NCBI GenBank assembly: GCA_900660155.1
Contig: CABFPE010000197.1
Coordinates: 698,091 to 742,762 of the forward strand
DNA: 44,672 nt
Source: Hofstenia miamia
Lineage: Eukaryota > Xenacoelomorpha > Acoela > Hofsteniidae
Reading direction: 5' to 3'
Below, one piece after another: positions 8,701 to 19,713 of the stretch; position 1 is the first letter of the stretch, and every line of letters begins with the position of its first letter. Made by a program: the position numbers and the translations under genes. The notes under the pieces were generated by a model. It was given only the letters and a program-made list of their open reading frames with translations. It ran no database searches and was not told the DNA's origin.

Positions 8701-8739
8701 TCTCCGGTCAGGCGGACTCCACAATCGGCAGAACATAAC

Positions 8740-9090
8740 AGCACTGGAGTGTTACAGAAGCAGGCCATATGAGAGGGCTTACAGGAAGAGAATGTTGGAA
8801 GAATGAAATGGGATTAGAAGTTACAGAGAAGAGGCTTGCAGGACAAGTGCGACAGTTGCAGGTGGATGAGAGTAAGGGGGCTAAGAAAAGGGAAGATGAA
8901 GGGATAGACGTTGTAACAGAAATAGCGGAAGTAGCAAAATCAGTGGGTGCAGAAACTGAAGCGGCAATCAAGGAAAAGATGAAGGAAGAAATAGGTGAGA
9001 GAACTAGGTTGCCAGTTTCAAGAAAAGTTAAGAAAAGCAGCTGCTTGTTTGATTTATTTCTTTTTAAAATATTGAGAGTATTTCTCATAA
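8740..9090 (+). pseudogene. N-terminal scrap of an RLE-type (R4/Dong/NeSL-like) retrotransposon protein
   Basis: Two plus frames overlap. PYERAYRKRMLEE in one is followed by GLEVTEKRLAGQVRQL in the other, interrupted by one frameshift near 8805. Together they resemble the conserved segment RSYRkRM...W...VTEqRLadQaR upstream of the RT in restriction-like-endonuclease retrotransposons. A lysine/glutamate-rich run follows, then KKSSCLFD and loss of similarity. The GA-rich base composition matches the element at 21.6-23.7 kb, so this may be its missing N-terminal region from another copy. The family call rests on remembered patterns. Confidence 0.5.
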
Positions 9091-9099
9091 ACGTTTGAG

Positions 9100-10009
9100 T
9101 TCAGACAAAATAGACTTGTGGCTCAATAAAAGAGCATCATCTATAGCCTTGCCTCTTGGCCAATTTACTAAGTTCTTTAAATCATTAAATTTGTTTACAA
9201 TTTCACTATTCATATGTATATCGAAGAATTTTGAATTATGTTAAAAATATACACTAAAAATTCAAGTCACTTTCCCACCAATTTTACACATCAGCTTTCC
9301 TTGTTATATAAACATGTTAAATAATTAAACATCTATTTTTTACTGCGATCTAGAAATTAAGAGAAACTTAAATCGGTGTCCTGCTTCGCATAACTATGAG
9401 CTACCACTAACTTCGCTACCGTGAAAAACTTTCTAAGTCATGCGTAAGTAGTTAGATTCTTTCACTGATAAATAAATTTTTGCGCTCTTGAAACATTAAA
9501 TTTAGTAAATTAAACTCTAAGGTATATAATATATATGAGCTACTAAATATTAACGCCGACCTTTGTCATTTTTGGCATAAATGTTTTTTTGAGTGAAAAT
9601 TTCTGAAATACTGTTATGCAAAGTTTTTACATGCAATTTTCATTGCAATTATGTAAAAAATATGAAAATACAATAGTAACATCCCATTAAACTATTTTGT
9701 AAATAATTTATATGATTTCATTATTAAAAGGCAATATGGCTGTTAGAAACAATCCCAATTAAGGAGGTGGCCGAATATCCATTCTGAAATATTTTTTACG
9801 AGCTGTGATTAAATATTTAGACAAGATATTTAAAACAATACTCTTGAAAAAGAGTATTCAAACACAAAAAATTTGTAAATTAACATGTTTATATTGAAAT
9901 CAAATGAAACATTAAAAATTTATTATTATATGTACAATTCTAAAATAAATTAGGAAATTAGTAAAACGAAATAACTAACAAAAAACCGAATACTGTATAA
10001 GTGCAAAAT
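9100..10009. other. AT-rich spacer / presumed 3' UTR of the CREC gene
   Basis: No gene was recognised. The part nearest 10009 is expected to be the 3' UTR of the minus-strand CREC gene. Confidence 0.4.
9919..9924 (-). promoter_or_regulatory. Candidate polyadenylation signal (minus strand AATAAA)
   Basis: TTTATT on the plus strand reads AATAAA on the minus strand, 86 bp past the CREC stop codon. Position and orientation suit a 3' end, but AT-rich background makes chance hexamers common. Confidence 0.4.
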
Positions 10010-10162
10010 CTAAAGTTCAGAATGCAAATATTGCATATCAGTGAGCAAATTTCCATATCCAGAAATCTCGGATTTCTCCACTAATTCATAAGCATTGACA
10101 AACTCATCTTTTGAAACGATACCATCTTTATTTAAATCAACTTCTTCAATAGCAATTTTTGC
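10010..10162 (-). CDS. CREC gene last exon: EF-hand 6 and HSEL terminus
   Basis: The acceptor TTACATTTAG precedes GCA AAA ATT, phase 0, giving 50 codons and TAG. The loop DLNKDGIVSKDE is canonical, with acidic or Asn ligands at 1, 3 and 5, Gly at 6 and Glu at 12. The C-terminus LHSEL fits the xxEL class of KDEL-receptor ligands; CREC relatives usually end HDEL or HDEF. Confidence 0.88.
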   Translation of the reverse strand, partial: AKIAIEEVDLNKDGIVSKDEFVNAYELVEKSEISGYGNLLTDMQYLHSEL

Positions 10163-13100
10163 CTAAATGTAAGCAAATTAAGATATTGAACAAATATAAT
10201 TACTGCAATTTTTTGCTAAACTAAAATCCAGTTGTAAACGAAAGGAAGAACAATATTAGTTTTCATAGAAATTCAATAATTATTGATCTATTAAATACAG
10301 TGTAAACCGTATAGAATTTTTAGGATTGGAGAAGTCTCTTATATCCGGCATTGGCTATTTATATAGAAAGGCATATAAATTAAAACTCTCTCGAAGATAA
10401 ATTCCAAATTCCAAAAAATTCACGAGATTCACAGTTCAAAAAAGAGAATTTATTACATGTTCTTAAAAATTTGATGAAATATTGGCGTTTTTCTAAACGC
10501 CACTCCACACAATCTGGAAAACCTCAAGTCTGAAATGCGATTTTTTACTTCATTCAGTGTAATATACTTATGATAACTTTACGCATATATTATATTAATT
10601 AATGAGAGTATTATATATGAATCAACAGAAAAATCATCGTAAAATTACAAATTAAATGATTTAGCGAAAGAGGCATTAACATTTTCAATAAAAACTTTTC
10701 GATCACACCTAGCAAACTAATGGCTTCAGGGGATGGTTTTGTTTCACTATAATAACAGTTTGCAAATTCCTTCTCATATTAACGACTACATTTATATTTT
10801 ACATAGCAAATCTAAAGCAAACAGAACAAAGTACAAAATATTCAAAAGGGTGTAAATTATACCCAGCCACTTATCTAAATGACATCTTGACGTTGCACGT
10901 TCATGATAAATTTGATAAAACATTGCAAAATTACTTTTCAATGCATTTCTACGAACTTCAAATAAATATATATTGTATGTGAAGAAACATTTTATTGGTA
11001 ATTTAGGTATATTTCTTCAATAAAAAGATACTAGAATACTAATCCTCTCCGTCATCAAAAGTAGTATGAATGCTAAACAGTACATGAAAAAAATGATATT
11101 GACTGCAGTACTGTTAGTTATCGGTTCCAAAAATTTAAAAATAGTGATGGACTATTACGAGAAAAGTGACAGATCAACAAATTCTGATTGTATTGCAAAT
11201 GTTTGATGTCTCAAACCAATCTTAAACAATGATACAAAATGTGTACCCATACAATAATGTATACATACTATCATTAACAGTTTTATAGAAAATGGTGAAT
11301 TGTCCGCATTTACGATTTCTACGACTTATGATGTGTGTAAAATATACCATTTAAACATCTTTAATGTGATATGGCCTTTAGGCATTTTTATTTTGACTGA
11401 GCATCTTTATAAATATATGAGAAACGATGAAATGCTAACTCAAACAAGAATTCCAATCAATAATTTTGGAATTAGCAGACATTTAGGAATGCTTAAAGCC
11501 ATCACAGCATTTTAAATGTAGTGGGCATTCGCAGTAGTAAATTTGTCACACTAAAGACTCATACACACAACTTTTTCAATAACTGACAAGTTTTAGAGTA
11601 ATAACTAAAAATTGATATATTAATCCTAATTTCATTTGATATAAATCACATGATAAAAAAATTTATGAAATTCATATATTGGCTGTTTCAATAGAGATAT
11701 TAATTGATATGTATATTACAGTAGGGATATATCCGTATAGAACGCTTTTAAATGGTACAAAATACACTTTAAGGATTACATTGGGTTGATAACAAATATA
11801 TAAGTAACATACATCTTCTTCAACGTAGGGTTCAGCTAAACGATAGTTGCCAAGTTCTTCTATTGTCAACAAATTGTCATTATTGGTATCAAGCGATTCA
11901 AACATTTCGAAAATTTTCTCTAAAATGATAAATGTAGTAATGAATAAAAACTAATTATACGACAGCATTGTACGGTATTATTTTTAAGTTCTGTTTACAC
12001 GATAAGTTCTCCTTTATGCCTAACTTATGTAAGGGAAAACGTACGACCTCCTAAAATGTTGGTAAGTTTTGCGGTGAAGAATATAACTCACAAATGAAAA
12101 CGTATTGTGTAAACGCTGCTTTATTGTACATTGAGTGAATATCAAATAGACAATATTTCAACGCGAATTTAAAAATTGCGAAATTATTTTAGCCCAAGCA
12201 ACATTTACAAAATAGATAGCAAACGAACGATTGTATAACTAAATACGTCAGTGGTTCTCAACGTGAAAGGTACACACAAACAATATCATAAATTTTAACA
12301 ACTGTAAATCGGAAATTACCAGCAGTCCCTTACAGTTCATAAAACGCAAAAGGTTTTCCTCAAATCAACAACAATATACAAAAATGAATATTTTAACATT
12401 TCGACCAGCTCACTTAAAGTAGCTTAACTTTCTCTATTTCTGTTTGTACAAGTTGAATTAGATTTGAGCTTTGGCAAAATTCCTTATCAGTAATTTTTTG
12501 TTAAATTCAAGCACTTATTTAATATTTCCTACATACTCAGAATGTGCAAATTAGGTAGATTAAATCGGGGAGATATTTAAACACATAAAAAATTAATTCT
12601 TTAATAAGAAAATGGCATCTCAGAGAAAAATTGATTTACAACTTCAATAAACATGTACATGAGGGCATTTTGAAACAAATGATTAGACATCGAAAAATGT
12701 TTCTAAAAAAACATCACACATCACATAATTTGTATAACAAAATTTACATTTATGTGCTCAAATAATGTGTGAAATGTAAATTTCAAGCAAAGATATTTTA
12801 AAATTATTAGCCCATTTTACCATTTTTAATAGTTTTACGTTTCCTGATGATTAAATACTCTTTGAAGATAAAGCAAAACAGAAAAGCTAAAGGTCTCATG
12901 TGAAAAAGTTAATATTGAATCTCTTCATTATTGAGTACACGTTTTTGAAACTGTGGTACCTAATTAAACTAAAAAAGCAAGATTATTTTTAAAAAATTGA
13001 AGCAGTCGTCATTTCTTAAATCATACTATTGAGATACTAGAAAATGCAGAATCGTAATATAAAAATTTATTAAGTGGAATATGGGCTGAAAAAGTGTGGA

Positions 13101-16100
13101 TCCACTGGAAGAATAGATCTATATAATAAAATACTAACCATCAGGATAATCTTCACGGCCATGAATGTAACGTTCATGTTCTTGAAACTCGTGAAGACTA
13201 ATAAATTTGTCTTCATCTTTGTTCATGTCAGTAAATTCTTCAAAAATAATGTATTCCTAAATAAATTGATTACTAAAAAAATTATTTATATAAAACGAAT
13301 AATTTTTTGCTGTATTTTATACAATGTTAACGGATAAAAGCATAGTTCGAGAGTTCGTTGAAAAAAAATAAAGTTGGTAAAAGTTCGCGAACTTTTCCAT
13401 TTGATAAAGTGCGTAAAAGTTCATAAAAGCTCGGAAACAATGACTTGTTTCAGAAGACGAAATAAAGTTTACTTAGTCATCAGTGCTGGACTAAGGAGTG
13501 GGCTCAAGGAGCCTGAGCCCCCACAAATGACTGAAACAAGGTGCCACTAACAAACGTATGCTTTATCATAAGAAACCGGTATTGAGATGTTAGGTGGGTG
13601 GCGTGACGTCTTTTGTTCTTGTAGAAGCGGCGACTGAGGGGGAGTGTGTGTCCCCTTTGATTTAGAAAGTATGTACAATGTCCCCCTCCACGCCAATAGA
13701 AAAATTTCTAATTTTTTTAAACAAATCTCGGTATTTTATAGTTAAAGAACATTATGAACTTTTACAGTTGATTAATTAATTATTAAATTTTGTAAAAGTT
13801 GGCGAATTTTAAGTTGAATAAAGTTCGCAAAGTGCGAACTTTCGAACTATGGATTGAAACACTATTATGATTTTACCAGAAAAGACACACCAGGGTGGCT
13901 CAAATGTGTGTATTCAAATTCAACACTATGCATGGACTTCACTACTATACACCCACTGCAAAAATAAGTTTTCTGCGACTTCTCGAGACCCAGCACAACT
14001 TTTTTAAAATTTGAAAATTTTATTGATTTTGGCATTTTTATTGGATGGTTGACTTTCTTGAATTTTATCAAAATGTTTAACAAAATTGACCTTTATTGCT
14101 GATTAGGCACACATTCATATCTCAATGAAAATTTTTTGAAACATATTTAATGTTGTAACACTAAAAATGTGCTAAAAATTGGCTAAATTTTGCACAAAAT
14201 CATCTTAAAATACAACTTGCTGTTATGAAGACAACTTTGCTGCGTCTTAAATATGAGGAGTATCATCTAAAAATACGAGAAACTGACCAGCAAAAATACC
14301 AGTTTCTAGAGAAGCAATGTATCTTGGAGTCTCCTTCAATGCAAATTTGCATTTCTCTAGATTTTTAAAAAGTAAAATTCGCAAATGGGCAGCATTTAAT
14401 TCAAAATTAAGCATTATTAAGGCTTTCATTCCCACACCCTTCTTGATTAACTATGTAAGCTCTCATTGTTTACGGAAGTATTAACTATGGGGCATTTTTG
14501 ACTGTATGTACTCATAATGCAAGTGGAGTGCTATTGATAAAGTGTCGAACTTGACAATACAAAAATTAGCCTGCTTAGCTAAATTTGTCCATGTTTCCCC
14601 ATACTATCAAAAAAAAATAAAATACTAAAGCCATCTAAGCATGTCTTGTATTAGTCCTATGTTTATTTTATGAGCATTGTAATGGGAAGCTTAGATTTAA
14701 TTCGAGAAATTGCAAATGTTTGAAATAAAGGTTAATAATAAATAGTCATGGAAGCAGTTCCTTCTTTGTTAAGGCTTCTGAAATTTACAATGAAATGCCT
14801 AAAGAGTTTAGATTGGTTAAACAATCTAAGCCTATATCAAGAAATTATTTTATAGAAGAGATTACAGGAAGAAGTATTGCCATAATTTCAAGGTCGATCA
14901 ATTACTCACTAATTTATTTTTTTATTTTGAATCAAATCAAACTGTTATGTAGTTTATGGTATGCTAATAAATTACTTAAATTCTAGTCTATCAACAATAT
15001 GCTGATAGTTAACAATTTTTGGGAGTGTTAAATTCCAATTCTTAAAGAGGATACACTATTGATTGTCCATCAATAGCATCAAATAGGTGACGAAATGACA
15101 ATTCATTTAGGTTAAGCAAGCAAACAATCCATTGAACTGAATGTTCCAAAATCATTTCAATGTTTTTATCACGCCACTAACTCATCCTGTATTCATAGAA
15201 GAACCATCACAAATCACTCCCATGAGAGAGTCCTCACTAGTGTTTCCACAATGCAGCTGATGATTTCATTAAAAACTGCTTTAGAAGTGCCATTGTCTGT
15301 TGTCACATGGTCCACATACAAACTGGCAGCCTCTACGATGCTATAGTGCTCTTCTCGTACAGTACCAGTCGCAGTTCTTGTTAAATGTCTGAGAACATGG
15401 AGGGGTATTTTCTTGTTTGCGTTTAAGCTTTGCTGCAAGTACTATATCGATTGTATTAATTTCCTTATCAGAAATGTTAATACGCTTTATCTGATAAATC
15501 AAATGTAATGAATATTTTCTTATAAGGACATTAGAGAAGTGCATACAAATACACTTGTATACGCAATCATTATACATAATCAAAATCTTTAAAAAATTCA
15601 TTATAACTTAACGGATTTGCGCATTCTCACTATTGATAAAACTGGCTAAAAACATTGAAAAGATTGCGATTTATATAAAGTTGTGCTGGGTCATAAGAAG
15701 TCGCACAAATTATTTTTGTGAATTTTTTTGAGTTACTACGTGGTAGCAAAGTTCGTGCATAATTTTGAGCTTTAAAATTGAATATTTCAATATATTTTGA
15801 CCCGCCCTAATACACACTTCTATCGGAATAAGTTGGATATTTCAAAATTCGAACATATTTATCATTACAATAATTATTTTAATAGTTGTAGAGGACGTCT
15901 AAATGCTGCAGCAGTTAAAATACATATTTTCTTACGATTTATACTGAAACAAGCAAATATAATGAAAAATCATGAAAAAAGTTTATCTGAATCTAGTTTA
16001 AGGTGAAAAAATAAGCGATACAAACAAAAACACGCAAAGGTAAAAATCGAAAGCGGAAAAGTGTCGAACATAGAAAACCCACTTCTGAGCTCTAACCATT

Positions 16101-16611
16101 GAATATCTATCTGCAATCGTAGGAGATACAACAGCATTTTGTATACTTCATAACGTCTTGAAACCCAAAGACTTGAACATTTACTCCTACCTGCCATTAA
16201 TGAAACGTTTTCCAAGTAGCATGTTGCGTCTTTGAATAATTTTATTTCTATTTAAAATGCTTTAACATATTTAGCTTAACATATTTATTTTGAGAAAAGG
16301 GTGGAAAAGTGAAACTATCATTTCATTCGGCTACTTCAATCCGCTTTATAGGTTCAAATCTGAATCCAATATATATTCGGATTCCATTTCACTTATTCAT
16401 AGAGACCTATTTAAAAATAAATGACATGACGGAAAGTAGTCATAATTGCCTTATCTAAAACTTTTAAAACGAAAACTAGAATTTAAAAGCTAACCCGCAT
16501 ATGTGGGAAAAGTTGAGGAGTATACCAAGCCCGATATTCGTTTAAATCCACTAATTCATCATTGTTAACGTCAGAAAGTTGGAAGCGTTTGATATCTTGT
16601 TCTCTTAAGTT
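10010..16611 (-). CDS. CREC-family EF-hand protein (calumenin/reticulocalbin-like), 3' four exons
   Basis: Four exons join cleanly in phase (16611-16495, 13256-13139, 11919-11813, 10162-10010) to give 164 residues ending at TAG. Each exon carries one EF-hand loop: DVNNDELVDLNE, NKDEDKFISLHE, DTNNDNLLTIEE and DLNKDGIVSKDE. The spacing, the DLNEYRAW / ISLHEFQEHERY linkers and the tail VNAYELVEKS..GYGNLL match the C-terminal four EF-hands of CREC proteins. The protein ends in HSEL, a KDEL-type retrieval signal, so it should be a lumenal low-affinity calcium binder of the early secretory pathway. The signal peptide and EF1-EF2 exons should lie above 16611; I could not find them. The 13.1-16.5 kb intron holds two transposons. 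Confidence 0.85.
10163..11812 (-). other. CREC intron (1.65 kb)
   Basis: It is bounded by GTATGT at the 5' side (11812) and TTTAG at the 3' side. AT-rich; no embedded element was recognised. Confidence 0.75.
11813..11919 (-). CDS. CREC gene penultimate exon: EF-hand 5
   Basis: 107 nt, with two phase-carried bases after TTTTAG and ending GAT before GTATGT. It encodes KIFEMFESL, the loop DTNNDNLLTIEE (Asn replaces the usual Gly at position 6), and ELGNYRLAEPYVEED. The latter matches the CREC segment between EF5 and EF6. Confidence 0.85.
11920..13138 (-). other. CREC intron (1.2 kb)
   Basis: Bounded by GTTAGT at 13138 and TTTTAG before 11919. AT-rich, with no recognised element. Confidence 0.7.
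13139..13256 (-). CDS. CREC gene exon: EF-hand 4
   Basis: 118 nt after a TTTAG acceptor. It reads EYIIFEEFTDM, the loop NKDEDKFISLHE, EFQEHERYIHGREDYPD, then a single base before GTTAGT. In CREC proteins this region reads DxDKNxDGFIxLEEYIGDMY. The first ligand is Asn and position 6 is Lys, so calcium binding by this hand may be weak. Confidence 0.85.
13341..13851. mobile_element. Non-autonomous TIR element (MITE) in CREC intron
   Basis: The left end CATAGTTCGAGAGTTCG and the inverted right end CATAGTTCGAAAGTTCG (13851 downward) define a 511-bp element. Inside each end are further copies of AAGTTCG/CGAACTT words, including a perfect 18-bp palindrome at 13379-13396. The middle (13482-13697) is GC-richer, starting CAGTGCTGGACTAAGG, and may be a nested insert. 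Flanking 8-mers GATAAAAG and GATTGAAA match at only 5 of 8 positions, so the superfamily is not fixed; hAT is a guess. Confidence 0.65.
13891..15809. mobile_element. 1.9-kb terminal-inverted-repeat DNA transposon, superfamily unassigned
   Basis: The left end CAGGGTGGCTCAAAT and the inverted right end TAGGGCGGGTCAAAA match at 11 of 15 positions. Inside them a 28-nt subterminal inverted repeat (13974-14001 versus 15678-15705) matches at 25 of 28. The flanks are AGACACAC (13883-13890) and ATACACAC (15810-15817), an 8-bp target duplication with one difference. The interior holds a decayed minus-strand protein remnant (15030-15440). An 8-bp duplication and CA-start ends fit hAT or P-type elements, but I cannot place the transposase. 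It starts only 39 bp from the preceding MITE. Confidence 0.75.
15030..15440 (-). pseudogene. Transposase-like remnant inside the 13.9-15.8 kb transposon
   Basis: Minus-strand frames read ATGTVREEHYSIVEAASLY, VDHVTTDNGTSKAVF, then, one frame away, SLMGVICDGSSMNTG-stop-VSGVIKTLK, FNGLFACLT-stop-MNCHFVTYLMLLMDNQ. From memory this order resembles an uncharacterised protein family repeated many times in invertebrate genomes, with blocks like kEeHi.l..epgs.Y, aIGcDGT.vNTG..gGvIr and qWlvClLHaNELPlRHLFq.lDG. The match is approximate and from recall only. Frameshifts and stops show it is dead. No DDE triad could be located. Confidence 0.5.
16495..16611 (-). CDS. CREC gene exon: EF-hand 3
   Basis: 117 nt between TATTTAG and GTTAGC, phase 0 at both ends, 39 codons. 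It begins NLREQDIKRFQLS, then the loop DVNNDELVDLNE, then YRAWYTPQLFPHMR, matching the CREC segment FxxAD...F.aFlhPEe.phM. It is the most 5' exon of this gene that I can recognise here. Confidence 0.85.
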
Positions 16612-18655
16612 CTAAATAAACAATTCGTTATGTAAATTTCAAAACATAATTTTACATTTAATTACAAAATTCCGTCCATGTCAGTTTAGCAAATCTTGCA
16701 TGTCAATATTTCAGAAACGATTAATTTTTCAGCATAAAAATTCAATTATTCTTCAATACACATAATAGTACTATGCACGACCATTGATTGTGAAATATTA
16801 ATTGATGCTCCAATTATAAAATATACTAAATGTCTGGCAAAAGTAACTTATTACGCCTGATGTATTACAAGAAATGAAAAATTGTTACAATTGTCTGCAT
16901 TGAGAAAAATATTATTTTGAAAATTATTTCATTAGAAATTACGTTGTAATGAAACATTAATTTGAAACGATATTGGAAATTGAATTAATAATGCAATAAA
17001 ATGATGATATAAAACCGGGAATAGATTAAATATATTTATTAAATTAATTGAAGGGACATTGCTGTGCAATGATGCATAATAAATAAGAAATACACTAGGG
17101 GGGTTTAAACAAAATGAGTTTGGAAGACTTAAAAACGCATAAAGTTGTTGTAACTTCTTTACACATAACATTTAAAGTTGCGTCAAATGATTTTGCAATA
17201 CATTTTTATCTTTTACAAAATACAATCATTGTGAGTTTGTTGGCACATCTTTGTAATGAAATTATTACGTAAAATCAGAGCTCACTAAAGTTTTGGTAAG
17301 GACCGCGTATTATATAAGAAACCAAATTTACTCAAGATAAAAAATTTTAAATGTATTAAAATTTTTCGAGACAAAGCGATTTAACTTCACAAAATAGACT
17401 TACAGATATAAACTTGCGTACATAGCTCAATCTAGTAAACAGCATTGAAATGCATTATATAATCATCTCAAGAATATAACCAATTTCATGACAAGTACCA
17501 GTTTTGCAGTGTTGCACTTTTGAATTGGTAACAGTTTAAAATATATTAAACAAACCGACATCAAGCATATTGTCGAAATCAACTTGTTGCACAAATGCAA
17601 ATAGGAATATTTAACAATAAAAAACTATTAAAAATGAATATAGAATTCGAAGTTCATTGTAAAATACATCACTGGAACTTAAAAATGAAATTCTTATTGA
17701 TTTGCAATTTAATTCACAAAAAGTTGATTGCATTTAAGTCGAATATAATTGAAGAAAGCAGTGTTAGGCTACTTTATATTCATTATGAGAATCGACCTCT
17801 GATATATAAGGCCGCGATCCGAGGTGTACAGCTGGGGCCAACAAATGCTAGACACAAGGAACGAGCAGGTAGACTCTTTCAACATGGTGTCCACAATTAT
17901 ACAGTTAATAGACCAAAATTTTCCCCAGAGTCGGTGTTTGTGTTATCCGCAACTTGCTGCATAATGCATGGTAATTAAAGTTTAGAAGCGATATTGAAAA
18001 ATAAAATCATAAGATTAATGATAGTCTTTTATAATGCCTGCTTACCATCAATATTTTGAAAGAAATAGAAAATGTATGCAAATAAAACTCTTAGAACTCT
18101 AATGGTACACAGACAACATTCGCACGAGCGTGACACATAGAAAATTGAAACGTCTATCAAAATCATCAAAGATATAGATGTTCTTAACATTGTATAGTTT
18201 AGAAATACCAACTTTGTAAAAACAAAAATTTATTTCTTCGATGACGGTGGGGAGAGAGAGAGATCAGTTTACTCAACAACTATAAAGACAAAGTTTATTC
18301 AAGTCCATAAGAGTGCTAAATGATTTATCGATTGATAAATGATAACTGAAGAAAATAAATTTATGCATTTAGCTCAACAACTGATAACATTATGCGATCG
18401 GGTGTGTTTTAATAAGTATTCATGCACAATAAATAGCGAATGCATTCAAATTTAAGTTATTTTCTCGAAATAAAACGAATACAAATTATTTCTAGAAAAA
18501 GGATTACAACAGCCTTAACAGTTGACATTCAATTTCAAAAATTTTTGATAGTCAGTGAGGAAATAGCGTTTCGACAATGGAAAAACTGTGACAAAGGAAA
18601 ACCTGCTGAAACATTATAAGAATATATCATTCTGAAATGCATTACTAGAATGGAA

Positions 18656-18660
<5 letters not shown>
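16612..18660. other. AT-rich stretch, probable CREC intron
   Basis: The missing 5' CREC exons should be here or further right, but no EF-hand-like or signal-peptide-like exon with good borders was found. The plus-strand frame at 17595-17978 is open but unassigned. Confidence 0.4.

Positions 18661-18685
<25 letters not shown>
18661..18685. repeat. (TA)n microsatellite
   Basis: A TA run that borders the 223-bp tandem repeat. The same kind of run separates and ends the two units. Confidence 0.9.
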
Positions 18686-18686
<1 letters not shown>

Positions 18687-18878
18687 AGAGTCGCTTTGTC
18701 TAATAAATTTCAACAAAAGTTATACAAAGCAACTCTGATAGGAACTTTCTTCTTAGACAAAGCGATTCCCTGCAATTGCACATTAACTTTAATCGCAAAT
18801 GTGCTTATAATTGTGAAAACAAACATTGCACTAATATGCACTTAAGTTAGTATAATATATTAGATATAATAGATTAGA

Positions 18879-18909
<31 letters not shown>

Positions 18910-19130
18910 AGAGTCGCTTTGTCTAATAAATTTCAACAAAAGTTATACAAAGCAACTCTGATAGGAACTTTCTTCTTAGACAAAGCGATTCCCTGCAATT
19001 GCACATTAACTTTAATCGCAAATGTGCTTATAATTGTGAAAACAAACATTGCACTAATATGCACTTAAGTTAGTATAATATATTAGATATAATAGATTAG
19101 ATACTATATCTATATATATATATATATATA
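18686..19130. repeat. 223-bp tandem repeat, two near-identical units with internal hairpin
   Basis: Unit 1 begins AAGAGTCGCTTTG at 18686 and unit 2 at 18909. The non-microsatellite parts of the units appear identical, and each unit ends in a TA run. In each unit GAGTCGCTTTGTCTAA (18688-18703) pairs with TTAGACAAAGCGATTC (18753-18768), 15 of 16. The same arm also pairs with ACAAAGCAACTCT between them (18724-18736), 12 of 13. A related word, GACAAAGCGAT, occurs once at about 17371. The duplication is either recent or an assembly effect of the TA runs. Confidence 0.85.
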
Positions 19131-19268
19131 TCAAGAATTTTTAAAAAAAAATTGTAAAAAGCGACCCTTATTTATATTTATTACATGAATTTTGGAAATA
19201 TTTAATTTTACTGCAAAATGCTGAAATTTTGACTTGAAATGTATTTTTATAGATGTCAGAATCCAGTA

Positions 19269-19713
19269 CAGTGTACCCACGGTTATCCGCTAAACTAGAT
19301 TATTCGCCAATTTTTTTGTGTCCCGTGCGTTTTGAGAGCAGAAATAACTCCACCCGGTCTATCGCCATCCGCTAAGAATTGTAGTTTCCCGTGCGTAGCA
19401 AACCGCCCTCGATTATCCGCCACTATGTACAAAAAACGACCCTTAGCGACCATGGATGGGTAAAAAATAATTTATTAGAAAACAATTGCAATAAATATTA
19501 ATAAAATAATTTATTTTCGGGATTTTAAAATATAAATAATTTATTTTCACGATGAAATTATTGTTTTATATCGTTTCAGTTATGGCAATGGAATTTGCAA
19601 TACATTTTGTATTCTTTTTGAATTTTTTGAAATTAATTCGATTATTCGCCAACCCGGTTTAGAGCCAAAATTTGGTCATGTACCAAGAATGGCGGATAAC
19701 CGAGGGTACACCG
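19269..19713. mobile_element. Tigger/pogo-type MITE
   Basis: The 445-bp element starts CAGTGTACCCACGGTTATCCGC and ends with the inverted copy; the right end inverted reads CGGTGTACCCTCGGTTATCCGC. It is flanked by TA on both sides (19267-19268, 19714-19715), the pogo/Tc1-mariner target. An internal word, GCCCTCGATTATCCGCC near 19407, repeats the terminal motif. There is no coding capacity. The CAGTG..ACCCTCG...TATCC end type is characteristic of Tigger/pogo relatives. Confidence 0.8.

Noticed and set aside
16932..17171. 79-codon minus-strand frame
   Set aside because: Low-complexity hydrophobic translation of AT-rich DNA without splice or domain support.
17549..17600. Possible missing CREC 5' exon (minus strand VDFDNMLDV)
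   Set aside because: It resembles part of an EF-hand loop, but borders allow only about 27 nt and the loop is incomplete.
17595..17978. Open plus-strand frame possibly ending in a Harbinger-like block (PESVFVLSATCCIMHGN)
   Set aside because: Only one weak block resembles P..V..i..AC.vLHN; no DDE motifs or terminal repeats support it.
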